This document shows, one piece after another, positions 15,973 through 24,534 of a stretch of 63,767 nt of DNA. The stretch's first letter is position 1. Every line of letters begins with the position of its first letter. The position numbers were made by a program, and so were the translations under genes. Under the pieces are notes generated by a model that was not told where the DNA came from, searched no databases, and worked only from the letters and a program-made list of their open reading frames with translations. Source of the DNA: Nitrospirota bacterium (GTDB lineage: Bacteria; Nitrospirota; JACRHJ01); assembly GCA_016212105.1 (NCBI GenBank), contig JACRHJ010000049.1, positions 1 to 63,767 on the forward strand, in the 5' to 3' direction.

Positions 15973-16257
15973 TCATCCAAGCTTTTCGTACAGGTCGTCC
16001 CAGCGAGGGTTAAACCTGTCAATTAGCTCAAGCTTCCATTCTCTTTTCCATTTCTTAATCAGCTTTTCTCTGCTAATAGCGTCCCTGATATCCTCATGCA
16101 TTTCATACCATACCAGCTTGTCCACCCCATGCTCTCTGGTGAAACCGTCAACAAACTCGTTCTTGTGTTCGAATACCCTCCTTATGAGGTCTGATGTCAC
16201 GCCCGTATACAATGTCCCGTTGCGTTTGTTGCAGAGTATGTAGACGTAATGGGGCAT
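15973..16257 (-). CDS. GIY-YIG endonuclease family protein
   Basis: 94 residues. 'YVYILCNKRNGTLYTGVTSDLIRRVFEHKN' gives the Y-V-Y / Y-T-G pair and the conserved Arg and His of the GIY-YIG fold, with a downstream Glu in 'KWKREWK'. The length and composition match the small stand-alone YhbQ/UPF0213-like group, whose role in DNA processing is not defined. It is flanked on both sides by the same dispersed palindromic repeat. The ATG has no clear ribosome site. Confidence 0.9.
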   Translation of the reverse strand: MPHYVYILCNKRNGTLYTGVTSDLIRRVFEHKNEFVDGFTREHGVDKLVWYEMHEDIRDAISREKLIKKWKREWKLELIDRFNPRWDDLYEKLG

Positions 16258-16283
16258 TTGTTAAGAATTATGAAGATGAACGC

Positions 16284-16375
16284 CTAACAAGAAACTTCCT
16301 GGACCCCGTGTCAGGCACGGGGCGACAAACCTTTCTGAAACTTCCTGGACCCCGTGTCAAGCACGGGGCGACAAA
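16284..16375. repeat. Two copies of the CCCCGTGTCAxGCACGGGG palindrome
   Basis: AACTTCCTGGACCCCGTGTC...CACGGGGCGACAAA is present twice in direct order (about 16292-16329 and 16336-16375). Further copies are at 15945, 36147, 51255 and 54063. They flank the GIY-YIG gene in opposite orientation. Confidence 0.7.
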
Positions 16376-16387
16376 TCAAATTTTACC

Positions 16388-17041
16388 TCACCTGCTCTTC
16401 CCCACCCCAACCCTGTCGCAGAAATCAAATACCGGACATGTTGAGCAAATCGGAGAGACCGGCTTGCACAGGTTCTGTCCGAACGTCACCAGCAGGTCGT
16501 TGATCGGTATCCAGTACCGCCCGGGGAGCCTCGCCCGGAGCGCCTTCTCGGTCTCCTCCGGAGTCCGCGTCACGACGTAACCCCACCTGTTGGTTATCCT
16601 GTGGACGTGGGTGTCCACGCAGATGCCGGGCTTCCCGAACCCTATCGTCACGACCAGGTTCGCGGTCTTGCGGCCGACGCCGGGCAGCCTCAGGAGTTCG
16701 TCTATATCATCCGGCGTCTTTCCAGCATAATTATCGACTATTATCCGGCTGATTGCAAGGATGGATTTGGACTTGTTGCGGTAAAATCCGACGGGGTATA
16801 TGGCGCGTTCGATATCGGCTTCGGGGATGCCGAGCATGGCCTCCGGCGTTCCGGCGAGCGCGAAAAGACGCGCGGATGCGGCCGCGGTCGCCGCGTCCTG
16901 CGTCCGCAGGCTCAGGATGCAGGATACGAGCACCTTGTAAGGGTCGCGCTCCCGCGCCACGACGGTCACGGCCGGGGTCTTCCATGCCCTGACAGCCTTC
17001 TTCAACAGCGCTATGGCCTTTGGGAGTTCCTGGTCGGTCAA
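16388..17041 (-). CDS. Second endonuclease III family DNA glycosylase
   Basis: 217 residues. 'LLRLPGVGRKTANLVVTIGFGKPGICVDTHVHRI' contains the helix-hairpin-helix, catalytic Lys and catalytic Asp; 'CKPVSPICSTCPVFDFC' gives the four cluster cysteines (C-x6-C-x2-C-x5-C). It is a clear Nth-type paralogue of the gene at 6154-6807 but diverged outside the motifs, so its substrate range may differ. The start is a TTG with GAGG upstream, just 7 bp after the NifX-like stop, which suggests one transcript. Confidence 0.9.
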   Translation of the reverse strand: MTDQELPKAIALLKKAVRAWKTPAVTVVARERDPYKVLVSCILSLRTQDAATAAASARLFALAGTPEAMLGIPEADIERAIYPVGFYRNKSKSILAISRIIVDNYAGKTPDDIDELLRLPGVGRKTANLVVTIGFGKPGICVDTHVHRITNRWGYVVTRTPEETEKALRARLPGRYWIPINDLLVTFGQNLCKPVSPICSTCPVFDFCDRVGVGKSR

Positions 17042-17048
17042 GCAGGCC

Positions 17049-17399
17049 TCAATGGTTCCCGCAGGAGCAGTTCCCGTGGTACGCGCCGGTCATGCCGCCG
17101 CTGAGGAACTGCCTGACCGCGGACTCCGGGTCGGTCTCGGTGGTTATGACGGGTATGATGCCCGCGTCCACGAGGCCGTCGTACAGCACCCAGGCGATAC
17201 CCTGCGATATTACCGCCTGGCAGTCCGAGAGGTTGCCCAGGACCCCGCCTTCCGGCCTCGCCTCAGGACAGCCGCCGGCCTTCCTGAGGTGCCTGGCCGT
17301 GATGTCGAAGCCGTCGGCGTCGTATATGACGAACTGCGTGCACCTGCCCAGATGCCCGCATACTGTCTTCCCGTCCGTGCTGGATACGGCTATCTTCAT
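17049..17399 (-). CDS. NifX/NafY-type dinitrogenase cofactor-binding domain protein
   Basis: 116 residues. 'MKIAVSSTDGKTVCGHLGRCTQFVIYDADG' and a central 'LSDCQAVISQGIAWVLYDGLVDAGIIPVIT' match the Nitro_FeMo-Co domain (NifX/NifB C-terminal type), with a Cys-rich tail 'GNCSCGNH'. No nif genes are nearby. Stand-alone copies are common in anaerobes and are thought to bind metal clusters. The ATG has GGAGGT. The gene is followed closely by the second nth gene. Confidence 0.85.
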   Translation of the reverse strand: MKIAVSSTDGKTVCGHLGRCTQFVIYDADGFDITARHLRKAGGCPEARPEGGVLGNLSDCQAVISQGIAWVLYDGLVDAGIIPVITTETDPESAVRQFLSGGMTGAYHGNCSCGNH

Positions 17400-17518
17400 G
17401 GTATTACCTCCGGTCTGTGGGGGTGCCCGGTCAGGTGCCGCGTTCCATATAAAAATAACACATAAAGCTGTAATTATCAACAAGGCGCGCATGTCTGCGG
17501 TTTATGTGCCTTATATAC

Positions 17519-17546
17519 TTGCTAAAATTCCAATTTGGTGTAAAAT
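17519..17546 (+). promoter_or_regulatory. Possible promoter of the DEAD-box helicase gene
   Basis: TTGCTA (17519-17524) and TAAAAT (17541-17546) are 16 bp apart. The predicted start site would fall within a few bases of the ATG at 17555, giving a leaderless or near-leaderless mRNA. That fits the weak ribosome site. Confidence 0.5.
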
Positions 17547-17554
17547 ACAGGGTT

Positions 17555-19033
17555 ATGACATTCGACGAACTCAACCTATCCAAAGAAGTACTTCAGGGGA
17601 TCCGGGCTACCGGGTTCACAACTCTCACGGCCGTGCAGGAGGCCGCGCTGCCCATCGCCCTGCTGGGCAAGGACGTCGCCGCCCAGGCACAGACAGGCAC
17701 GGGCAAGACCGCCGCGTTCCTCATCACGCTCTTCAACCGCATCAAGCCGATGCCGGAGGCCATGCCAGGACGCGCGCCGCGCGCCCTCATCATCGCGCCG
17801 ACGCGCGAGCTTGCCGTCCAGATACTCGAGGACGCGAAGACGCTCGGGCAGTTCACGGGGCTCTCCTGCCTCGCGGTCTACGGAGGCGTGGACTACCAGA
17901 AGCAGAAGGAGGGGCTTGAGGCCGGGGTGGACATCCTCATCGGCACGCCCGGCCGGTTGATCGACTACTTCAAGCAGAAGGTCTTCAGCCTGAAGTACCT
18001 CGAGGCGATGATTATCGACGAGGCCGACCGGATGTTCGACATGGGCTTCATCGCCGACATCCGCTACATGCTCCGCAGGATGCCGCCTTTCGACCAGCGG
18101 CAGTCGATGCTGTTCTCCGCGACGCTCTCGTTCCGGGTCATGGAACTCGCGTACGAGCACATGAACAACCCGCAGAAGATTGACATAACGCCTGAGCATA
18201 TGACGGTGGACAGGATAGAGCAGGCGCTCTTCCATGTCGGGCGCAACGAGAAGTTCAGCCTGCTGTTGGGCATCCTCCTCAAGGAGCAGGTCAAGCGCGG
18301 GATGCTGTTCGTCAACACGAAGCGCGAGGCCGAGCGTGTCGTGGACAGGCTCAACCGTAACGGTTTCCCGGCGGACGTCATATCCGGCGACATACAGCAG
18401 ACGAAGAGGCTCCGCATCCTGACCGACTTCAAGGAGGGCAAGCTGCCCATCCTCGTAGCGACCGACGTCGCCTCGCGCGGCCTGCACGTGGACGGCGTGA
18501 CGCACGTATTCAACTACGACCTGCCGCAGGACGCCGAGGACTACGTGCACAGGATTGGCCGCACGGCGCGCGCTGGCGCGTCCGGCAAGGCATACTCCTT
18601 CGCGGACGAGACCTACGTCTTCTCTCTCGAAGAGATTGAAAAATATATCGGCAACAAGATACCGGTCACCTGGCCGGACGAGGACATGTTTGTCAAGGAG
18701 AGACGCCGCACGCAGGAAGAGAGGCGCGCGGACGAGGAGAAGGAGCGGCTCAGGAGGCAGGACTACGCCGAGAAGATGGCGCGGCGCGGTGGCGGAGGCG
18801 GCAGGGGCGGAAGCGGCGGCGACGGCCGTGGCCCGCGCGGCCCGAGGCCGGAAGGCGGCAGGCTTCCGAGGCCCGCCGACAGGCCCAGGCCCGCGGCCCA
18901 GCCGAAACCGGCTGCCAACCCGATACCCTCCGTGAACCCGGACAGCCCGGAGTCCGCCGAGGCCAAGAAGAAGAGACGCAGGCCGCGCAAGAAGAAACCG
19001 GCGGGTGCTCCTCAGGCGGAAAAACCGGAGTAG
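17555..19033 (+). CDS. DEAD-box ATP-dependent RNA helicase (RhlE/RhlB-like)
   Basis: 492 residues. The motifs occur in order: Q motif ('FTTLTAVQEAALPI'), Walker A ('AQTGTGKT'), 'PTRELAVQ', 'GTPGRL', DEAD box ('IIDEADRMFDMGF'), SAT ('LFSATLS'), 'LVATDVASRGLHV' and 'YVHRIGRTARAG'. The last ~100 residues are an Arg/Gly/Pro/Lys-rich tail that probably binds RNA. Likely roles are ribosome assembly or mRNA turnover. The ATG at 17555 gives the family start 'MTFDELNLS'; a longer frame upstream has no support. The exact subgroup is uncertain. Confidence 0.93.
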   Translation: MTFDELNLSKEVLQGIRATGFTTLTAVQEAALPIALLGKDVAAQAQTGTGKTAAFLITLFNRIKPMPEAMPGRAPRALIIAPTRELAVQILEDAKTLGQFTGLSCLAVYGGVDYQKQKEGLEAGVDILIGTPGRLIDYFKQKVFSLKYLEAMIIDEADRMFDMGFIADIRYMLRRMPPFDQRQSMLFSATLSFRVMELAYEHMNNPQKIDITPEHMTVDRIEQALFHVGRNEKFSLLLGILLKEQVKRGMLFVNTKREAERVVDRLNRNGFPADVISGDIQQTKRLRILTDFKEGKLPILVATDVASRGLHVDGVTHVFNYDLPQDAEDYVHRIGRTARAGASGKAYSFADETYVFSLEEIEKYIGNKIPVTWPDEDMFVKERRRTQEERRADEEKERLRRQDYAEKMARRGGGGGRGGSGGDGRGPRGPRPEGGRLPRPADRPRPAAQPKPAANPIPSVNPDSPESAEAKKKRRRPRKKKPAGAPQAEKPE

Positions 19034-19197
19034 ACCCTGGGGCGCCGCCCCAGTCCCCGCTGGGGCCGGGGGCCCCAGACCCCTTCAGCACTAACCCACC
19101 GCGGCTGCCACATGGCAGCCGTTGCTGTTAACCTCAAACAGGTCCAGGAGTCCGTGACTCCTGGTGGGGTTTTGGGGCAAAGCCCCCAAGGTGTACC
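19034..19197. repeat. GC-rich hairpin spacer before queC
   Basis: The spacer contains GGGGCGCCGCCCC, CCAGGAGTCCGTGACTCCTGG and a TTTTGGGGCAAAGCCCC hairpin just before the queC start. No preQ1 riboswitch pattern could be recognised. Confidence 0.45.
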
Positions 19198-19878
19198 ATG
19201 ACTTTACCGGTAAAAAAAGCCGTCGTCCTCCTCTCCGGCGGCCTTGACTCCTCCACCGTCCTCGCCTATGCCGTAGCGAAGGGGTATGAGTGTTACGCCC
19301 TTTCTTTCGACTATGGGCAGAGGCACAAGTCCGAGCTGATGGCAGCGCGTAAGGTCGCCAAGGTGCTCGGGGCTACCCGGCACGAGGTGGTCAAGGTCGG
19401 CCTGTCGAGGTTTGGCGGCTCGGCGCTTACGTCTGACGTGGCCGTACCGAAGGGCCGCACCGGCAAGGAGATCGGCACGGGCATACCAATAACCTACGTG
19501 CCCGCGCGAAACACCGTGTTCCTTTCGCTCGCACTCGCCTTCGCGGAAACACTCGGCGCATACGACATATTCATCGGCGTGAACGCGCTCGACTACTCCG
19601 GATACCCTGACTGCCGCCCGGAGTTCATTCGCGCCTTCGAGCGCACCGCGAACCTCGCTACCAAGGCCGGCGTCGAGGGCAACAAGTTCAAAATACACGC
19701 CCCGCTCATAAAGCTCACAAAGGCGGGCATAATAAAACTAGGCCGGAAGCTCGGCGTGGACTACTCGCTGACGCTTTCGTGCTACGACCCCGCCCCGGAC
19801 GGGACTCCCTGCGGCGCGTGTGACTCCTGCCTGCTCAGGCGTAAGGGCTTCCTGGAGGCGGGGGAGGAAGGCGCGTGA
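19198..19878 (+). CDS. queC: 7-cyano-7-deazaguanine synthase
   Basis: 226 residues. '[21 protein letters not shown]' is the PP-loop, '[12 protein letters not shown]' follows, and the C-terminal zinc site has Cys residues in '[21 protein letters not shown]'. It makes preQ0 for queuosine tRNA modification or for 7-deazaguanine DNA modification. No queD, queE, queF or dpd genes are in the window, so tRNA modification is the default reading. The ATG has AAGGTG upstream. Confidence 0.95.
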   Translation: MTLPVKKAVVLLSGGLDSSTVLAYAVAKGYECYALSFDYGQRHKSELMAARKVAKVLGATRHEVVKVGLSRFGGSALTSDVAVPKGRTGKEIGTGIPITYVPARNTVFLSLALAFAETLGAYDIFIGVNALDYSGYPDCRPEFIRAFERTANLATKAGVEGNKFKIHAPLIKLTKAGIIKLGRKLGVDYSLTLSCYDPAPDGTPCGACDSCLLRRKGFLEAGEEGA

Positions 19879-20101
19879 CTGCGCCGTTCCCGCCCCGGCT
19901 ATAAGATACCGGGATAGGCCCCGGCGGGAATCCAGGGTTTCATAACACCCCCTCCCCCTCTTATCTTAAGACGGGGTGAAAAACGAATGGGATTTTATGC
20001 TGGGGCCGGCCCGCGTGCCGGCCCTTATTTGTGTTATTGCATGGGGGCCGAGCATTGCGCCGGATGCCGCCCTGACCGCCAGGATTTTTCCACGCGGTTT
20101 C

Positions 20102-20130
20102 TTGCCGTCCATGAAACTATATGGTATTCT
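20102..20130 (+). promoter_or_regulatory. Possible promoter of the YHS-domain gene
   Basis: TTGCCG (20102-20107) and TATTCT (20125-20130) are 17 bp apart, about 32 bp before the ATG. The match is moderate, four of six bases in each box. Confidence 0.4.
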
Positions 20131-20162
20131 TTACTAACAACATTATAATTACAGGAGGACTC

Positions 20163-20450
20163 ATGAAAACAATCTATCGCACACTGGCTTTATCGGTCCT
20201 GGCATTGTTTACGGCCGCGTTTTTCGGGGCAGGTCACACTGCGCATGCCGCGGACCAGAAGGCTGGCGCGAAGGGACAGAAGGCCGAGCCCATTACCGTG
20301 AAGGACCTCGTCTGCGGCATGGACGTCGAGACGAAGGACGCAAAGTGGGTCTACGAGTACAAAGGGACGAAGTACTACTTCTGCATGAAGGGCGACCTGG
20401 ACGCGTTCAAGAAGGACCCGGGAAAGTACATCAAGAAGGGCGGGAAGTAG
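20163..20450 (+). CDS. Secreted YHS-domain protein
   Basis: 95 residues. A signal peptide (residues 1-27, ending 'AHA') is followed by a YHS domain: 'KDLVCGMDVETKDAKWVYEYKGTKYYFCMKGDLDAFKKDPGKYI', with the two Cys residues of the family. YHS domains accompany copper ATPases and mercury or copper resistance genes and probably bind metal. The gene precedes the Cus-like efflux genes on the same strand and may be a periplasmic copper carrier. The ATG has AGGAGG. Confidence 0.85.
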   Translation: MKTIYRTLALSVLALFTAAFFGAGHTAHAADQKAGAKGQKAEPITVKDLVCGMDVETKDAKWVYEYKGTKYYFCMKGDLDAFKKDPGKYIKKGGK

Positions 20451-20519
20451 CCTCGCGCCTCAGATGAAGAACGTCCGCGGCGTTTGACTGTTCGCCGGTA
20501 ATCGGATATACATTAAGTT

Positions 20520-21143
20520 ATGGCCAGTCACGCTAAAAGACGCCGTATACTGCTGTCCGCGTCCGCCGGGGCCGCGCTCGGTTTCTTCGCGCTGCACCCG
20601 TACACGATGCTTGTCTACGGCCTGTACATGAGGCACAAGCCCGGCTCGGGCATGCCGCAGGCCGCGGACATGATGCACGGCGTGTTTCATCTGGACGCCA
20701 TGCCGATGGGCCTGCCGTTCGCCGCGCTCGGCGCGGCGGCCGGGCTTTTCTTCGGGTTCTGGCTCGAGGCCGTGCGCCAGAGGGAGGAGATGGAGAAGCG
20801 CGCCTGCGCCGTGGATACGCTCCGGCAACTCATGGTCACGCTGTCCCATTACCTGCTGAACGCGAGCACCGTCATAGGCGGTTATGCCTCCCATGTCATG
20901 AAGAAAGAAGACAATGAGGAAATCAGGAAACACCTCGCGGTTATAAGGGACGAGGCGGTGTGCATCGAGGACGTGGTCAAGTCGCTCCAGTCGCTGGAGA
21001 CTGTGGCGGCGGAGCATTATACCGGGAGCGGCGAGTCGATGATGATCGACATCCAGAAACAGCTTGAACAGCGTATCAAGGACTCTGCAGGGAAGAGGGC
21101 AATTTCCAAGGGAAACGCTCAGGCACAGGGAGGCACGCCATGA
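20520..21143 (+). CDS. Membrane protein with DHp-like helix but no kinase ATPase domain
   Basis: 207 residues. Two membrane segments (about 10-33 and 58-80) enclose a His/Met-rich periplasmic loop ('YMRHKPGSGMPQAADMMHGVFHLDAMPMG'), which is suited to metal sensing. The cytosolic part reads 'LRQLMVTLSHYLLNASTVIGGYASHVMK', like the dimerisation/phosphorylation helix of histidine kinases. The protein ends after a further helical stretch with no N, G1 or G2 boxes. It overlaps the next gene by ATGA. It may be a metal-responsive phosphotransfer or scaffold protein, but the function is unproven. The ribosome site is weak. Confidence 0.65.
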   Translation: MASHAKRRRILLSASAGAALGFFALHPYTMLVYGLYMRHKPGSGMPQAADMMHGVFHLDAMPMGLPFAALGAAAGLFFGFWLEAVRQREEMEKRACAVDTLRQLMVTLSHYLLNASTVIGGYASHVMKKEDNEEIRKHLAVIRDEAVCIEDVVKSLQSLETVAAEHYTGSGESMMIDIQKQLEQRIKDSAGKRAISKGNAQAQGGTP

Positions 21144-21601
21144 CAAACAGGACAGCACTGTTCGCGGTACTGTTGACGGCTGTAATATCGCTTTCAATTC
21201 ACGGCTGCGCGAAGGACGACCACAAGGCGGAAGGCACCGCCGGGGAGCATGGTGAAGCGGCCGGCGTGGACGAGCACACGAAGCAGATGGTGGAGCAGCA
21301 CGAGGCGATGATGGGCATACAGGAGGACTGGACAAAGGCCAGGGGCGGCATCGAGGGCGGCGACGCCCAGGCCGTCTTGAAGTCCGCAGAGGCCATGTCA
21401 GAGAAGTCCGCCGCGATCGAGGGCTTTATGCTCCACAAGGGGGCCGATAACCGCGAGGAGTTCGTCAAGAAGGCGACCGAGTTCAGGAGCATGATAAAGG
21501 ACTTCAACGACTACGCCAGGAACAAGGACGTGAAGAGCCTGAGGGAGATGGCGCCCAAGATAGACGCCGCCTGCAACGGCTGTCACCAGTCATTCAGGTA
21601 G
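21140..21601 (+). CDS. Cytochrome c'-like lipoprotein
   Basis: 153 residues. A lipoprotein signal ends at 'SIHGC', the linker is His-rich, a helical domain follows, and a single heme motif 'CNGCHQSFR' lies at the C-terminus, as in four-helix-bundle cytochromes c'. It is probably anchored in the membrane facing the periplasm. It is translationally coupled to the preceding gene (ATGA) and lies 9 bp before the TolC-like gene, so it belongs to the metal efflux operon. A redox or gas-binding function is inferred. Confidence 0.8.
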   Translation: MTNRTALFAVLLTAVISLSIHGCAKDDHKAEGTAGEHGEAAGVDEHTKQMVEQHEAMMGIQEDWTKARGGIEGGDAQAVLKSAEAMSEKSAAIEGFMLHKGADNREEFVKKATEFRSMIKDFNDYARNKDVKSLREMAPKIDAACNGCHQSFR

Positions 21602-21610
21602 AGGAGCAGT

Positions 21611-22876
21611 TTGTCGAAAAGGATAACCACCATAATACTGGCTCTCGCGCTTTCTGCGATGCAGGCCGCGTCCTGCGCCGCGGATACGCTCGACCTTGCC
21701 GCGCTCATCTCGGAGGCGGAGACGAACAGCCCGTCGCTCGCGGCCATGAAGGCGCGGTACGAGGCCTCGCGGGAACGGATACCCCAGGCCGGCGCGCTTG
21801 ATGACCCGATGCTCGGCGTCGGCATCCAGAACCTGCCGGTGGACAGCTTCGCGTTCGACGTCGAGCCGATGACGAGCAAGATGTTCGAGGTATCCCAGAC
21901 CTTCCCGTACTGGGGCAAGCGGCCGCTAAGGCGCGAGGCGGCGGAGCGCGAGTCCGAGTCGCTCGCCGCCGGGTACGACGACGACCGGCTGATGCTCCGC
22001 GCGGAGGTAAAGGCGGCTTACTTCGAGCTTTACGCCGTCAGGAAGGGCATCGAGACCGTCGCCAAGAACATCGGCCTGATGGACGTCTTCACCAGGCTCG
22101 CGGAGACGCGCTACACGGTGGGCATGGGCACGATGCGTGACGTCATAAAGTCGCAGGTCGAGACCGCGATGCTGGTGGAAAAACGGCTCGACCTCGAACG
22201 CGAGGACAGGGTCAAACGCGCATACCTTGCCTCTCTCATCGGACGCGACAGGCCGGTGGAGGGCGACGTACCGGACATAACCCCGACTCCCGTGCAGTAT
22301 GACAGGGAGACGCTCGCGGCCAGGGCCGCAGAGTCCCGGCCGGCCATGCGCTCCGCCCTGTACAAGATAAAGAAGGGCGAGGTCATGGTCGAGCTCGCCC
22401 GCAAGGAAGCCTACCCCGACTTCACCATCTCCGCGACGTACATGCAGAGGGACGACCCGCTCAGCGGGATGGAGCAGCCGGACATGATTTCCGCCGTCCT
22501 GACCGTGAACCTGCCGGTATGGCGGGCCGCGAAGCTCGACCCGATGGTGCGCGAGGCCGCGCTTGAGAAGGTCATGGCCGAAAAGGAGATGGAGTCCGTC
22601 CGTACCGGCATATATTACAAGACCGGAAGCCTCATGGACGAGGTGGAGCAGTACGACCGGATAATGAAGCTCTACAGGGATACGCTAATCCCGCACGGGA
22701 CGGACGACATGGACGCGGTGCTCGCCAACTACGAGTCCGGGAAGTCCGACTTCATGGACCTCCTGGAGTCGAGGCGCGCGCTGTACGATTTCGAGCTGAC
22801 GTATCACGAGACGCTCGCCATGCGCGAGAAGGCGGTCGCGGAACTCGAGGCCGTGACCGGCGTGGAATTCAAATAG
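21611..22876 (+). CDS. TolC-family outer-membrane efflux channel (CusC-like)
   Basis: 421 residues from a TTG with GAGGAG upstream. It has a signal peptide and two outer-membrane efflux repeats. Features include 'AALISEAETNSPSLAAMKARYEASRERIPQAGALDDPMLGVGIQNLP' near the start and an 'YPDFTISATYM' strand. Short TolC homologues of this kind are typical for heavy-metal RND systems. It is the first structural gene of the cus-like efflux set; the adaptor and pump follow on the same strand after a 239-bp repeat-containing spacer. Confidence 0.9.
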   Translation: MSKRITTIILALALSAMQAASCAADTLDLAALISEAETNSPSLAAMKARYEASRERIPQAGALDDPMLGVGIQNLPVDSFAFDVEPMTSKMFEVSQTFPYWGKRPLRREAAERESESLAAGYDDDRLMLRAEVKAAYFELYAVRKGIETVAKNIGLMDVFTRLAETRYTVGMGTMRDVIKSQVETAMLVEKRLDLEREDRVKRAYLASLIGRDRPVEGDVPDITPTPVQYDRETLAARAAESRPAMRSALYKIKKGEVMVELARKEAYPDFTISATYMQRDDPLSGMEQPDMISAVLTVNLPVWRAAKLDPMVREAALEKVMAEKEMESVRTGIYYKTGSLMDEVEQYDRIMKLYRDTLIPHGTDDMDAVLANYESGKSDFMDLLESRRALYDFELTYHETLAMREKAVAELEAVTGVEFK

Positions 22877-22942
22877 AGTTCCCTCCGGCATTGTGCGGGT
22901 AAGCCAGGGGAGTTTACTATGAATGCGTCCCCCTCAAGACTA

Positions 22943-23062
22943 CACCGTCGTCCCGACCGAAGTGGAGGGACCCACAGTAAGTCTTTAAGTCATTAAAGAA
23001 AAAGGTGGGTCCTTCGGCTTCGCTCAGGACGACAGACATCAAGACGGTTCGGGCTGTTATCC
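22943..23062. repeat. Spacer with GTCGTCCCGACCGAAGTGGAGGGACC-type repeat
   Basis: GTCGTCCCGACCGAAGTGGAGGGACC and a related GTGGGTCCTTCGGCTTCGCTCAGGACGAC lie between the TolC-like and adaptor genes. A relative is at 36093. This is non-coding. Confidence 0.5.
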
Positions 23063-23115
23063 GATGCCGGTTCCACCAACACTAAACGAGCGAGAACCTC
23101 AAATAGAGGAAACTG

Positions 23116-24522
23116 ATGTCCAGACAGACCAGCATAATCGTAACCGTGGTAATCGCACTGGCGGTGCTCGCGGGCGGGGCGTACACGACCCGGCACAAAT
23201 GGATGCACGCCGTCTCCAAGGGAAGCCCCGAAGAGTCAGGCGGCTTCAACATCGTCGAAAAGGGCGGGGTGAGGTACAAGGAGATATGGACCTGCCCGAT
23301 GCACCCGCAGATAATCAGGCCCTCGCCCGGCGACTGCCCGATCTGCGGGATGTCGCTGGTCAAGAAAGACGTGCCGCTCGAAGGACAGGCTCCCGCGCCC
23401 GGCATGGACAACATGACCGGCATGGGCGGGACTGGGACGGGTCTCACGCATGACGAGCTTGCGCGCGTGACGCTCGACCCCAGGCAGCGGATGCTCGCCA
23501 ACGTGGCGACCACCGAGGCGGTCTACGGCGAGCTGTCCGGCGACGTATACACCGTCGGGCGGATACAGTTCGACGAGCAGAAACTGACGAAGGTATCGTC
23601 CCGTTACGCGGGCAGGATAGAGCGGCTGTACGTGGACTTCACCGGCGCGACGCTCAAGAAGGGCGAGCGTGTCTTCTCCATCTACAGCCCTGAGCTTGTC
23701 TCGACGCAGAAGGAGTACCTGATAGCGAAGAAGTCCTCCGAACGGCTCAGGGCGTCGGAGTTCCCGGAGGTGTCACGGAGCACCGAGGGCATGCTCGGGG
23801 CCGCGCACGAGCGGCTGAGGCTGTGGGGGATGACCGACGCGCAGATAGACGAGCTTGCAAGTACCGGCGCGGTCCGGACGGCGGTGGACGTCTACTCGCC
23901 CGTCTCCGGGACGGTGGTGGAGGTCATGGCGCGCGAGGGCGACTACGTCTCGGAGGGCATGGTGGTGTACCGGGTGGCCGACCTCAGACGCGTCTGGATG
24001 CTCGCGGACGTCTACGAGTACGAGTTCACGAAGGTCGGCCTGGGCTCACGGGTCGAGCTGACCGCGGACGCCTACCCCGGCAGGACGTTTGCCGGGCGGG
24101 TTACTTTCATAGACCCGGTCGTGGACGCCGAGAGCAGGACGGTCAAGGTGCGCGCCGAGTTCGACAACCCCGGCGGCGTGCTCAAGCCGGAGATGTTTGT
24201 GGGCGCCCGCATATTCTCGAAGGGCAGGAGGGCGCTCACCATACCCGCCTCGGCGGTGCTCTATACCGGCCTCCGGGACGTAGTCTGGGTGGAGTCAGAG
24301 CCCGGGGCCTTCGAGCCGAGGGACGTCAAGCTCGGGCTCCGGTCCGGCGATATGTACGAGGTGCTCGAAGGCCTCGCCGCCGGCGACATGGTCGTCTCAC
24401 AGGGCGGGTTCCTGATAGACTCCGAGGCGCAGCTCCGGGCGAGCGCGGGCGGCGGCATGGCCGGGATGGAGTCCGGCGGTGAGGCCCCCACGAAAGAGAC
24501 GCCCGCCGGGCACAGGCACTGA
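23116..24522 (+). CDS. RND efflux periplasmic adaptor with heavy-metal-binding domain (CusB-like)
   Basis: 468 residues. An N-terminal membrane anchor is followed by a heavy-metal-binding motif ('WTCPMHPQI...PGDCPICGMSLV', about residues 56-80), then barrel-sandwich, lipoyl and beta-barrel domains ('VDVYSPVSGTVVEVMAREGDYVSEGMVVYRVAD', 'VELTADAYPGRTFAGRVTFIDPVVD'). A Met/His-rich tail ends the protein. It links the inner-membrane pump to the outer-membrane channel and hands metal to the pump. The ATG has AGAGGA. Metal specificity is supported by the pump residues. Confidence 0.93.
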   Translation: MSRQTSIIVTVVIALAVLAGGAYTTRHKWMHAVSKGSPEESGGFNIVEKGGVRYKEIWTCPMHPQIIRPSPGDCPICGMSLVKKDVPLEGQAPAPGMDNMTGMGGTGTGLTHDELARVTLDPRQRMLANVATTEAVYGELSGDVYTVGRIQFDEQKLTKVSSRYAGRIERLYVDFTGATLKKGERVFSIYSPELVSTQKEYLIAKKSSERLRASEFPEVSRSTEGMLGAAHERLRLWGMTDAQIDELASTGAVRTAVDVYSPVSGTVVEVMAREGDYVSEGMVVYRVADLRRVWMLADVYEYEFTKVGLGSRVELTADAYPGRTFAGRVTFIDPVVDAESRTVKVRAEFDNPGGVLKPEMFVGARIFSKGRRALTIPASAVLYTGLRDVVWVESEPGAFEPRDVKLGLRSGDMYEVLEGLAAGDMVVSQGGFLIDSEAQLRASAGGGMAGMESGGEAPTKETPAGHRH

Positions 24523-24534
24523 GCGCTAACTGCT

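Noticed and set aside
17049..17399. Nitrogen-fixation locus
   Set aside because: Only a stand-alone NifX-type domain is present; there are no nif structural or assembly genes in the window.
19034..19197. preQ1 riboswitch before queC
   Set aside because: The leader has hairpins but no recognisable preQ1 aptamer core, and the hairpins resemble other intergenic repeats.
19198..19878. Deazaguanine DNA-modification (dpd) cluster
   Set aside because: queC is present alone, without dpdA-like or other dpd genes; tRNA queuosine synthesis is the simpler reading.
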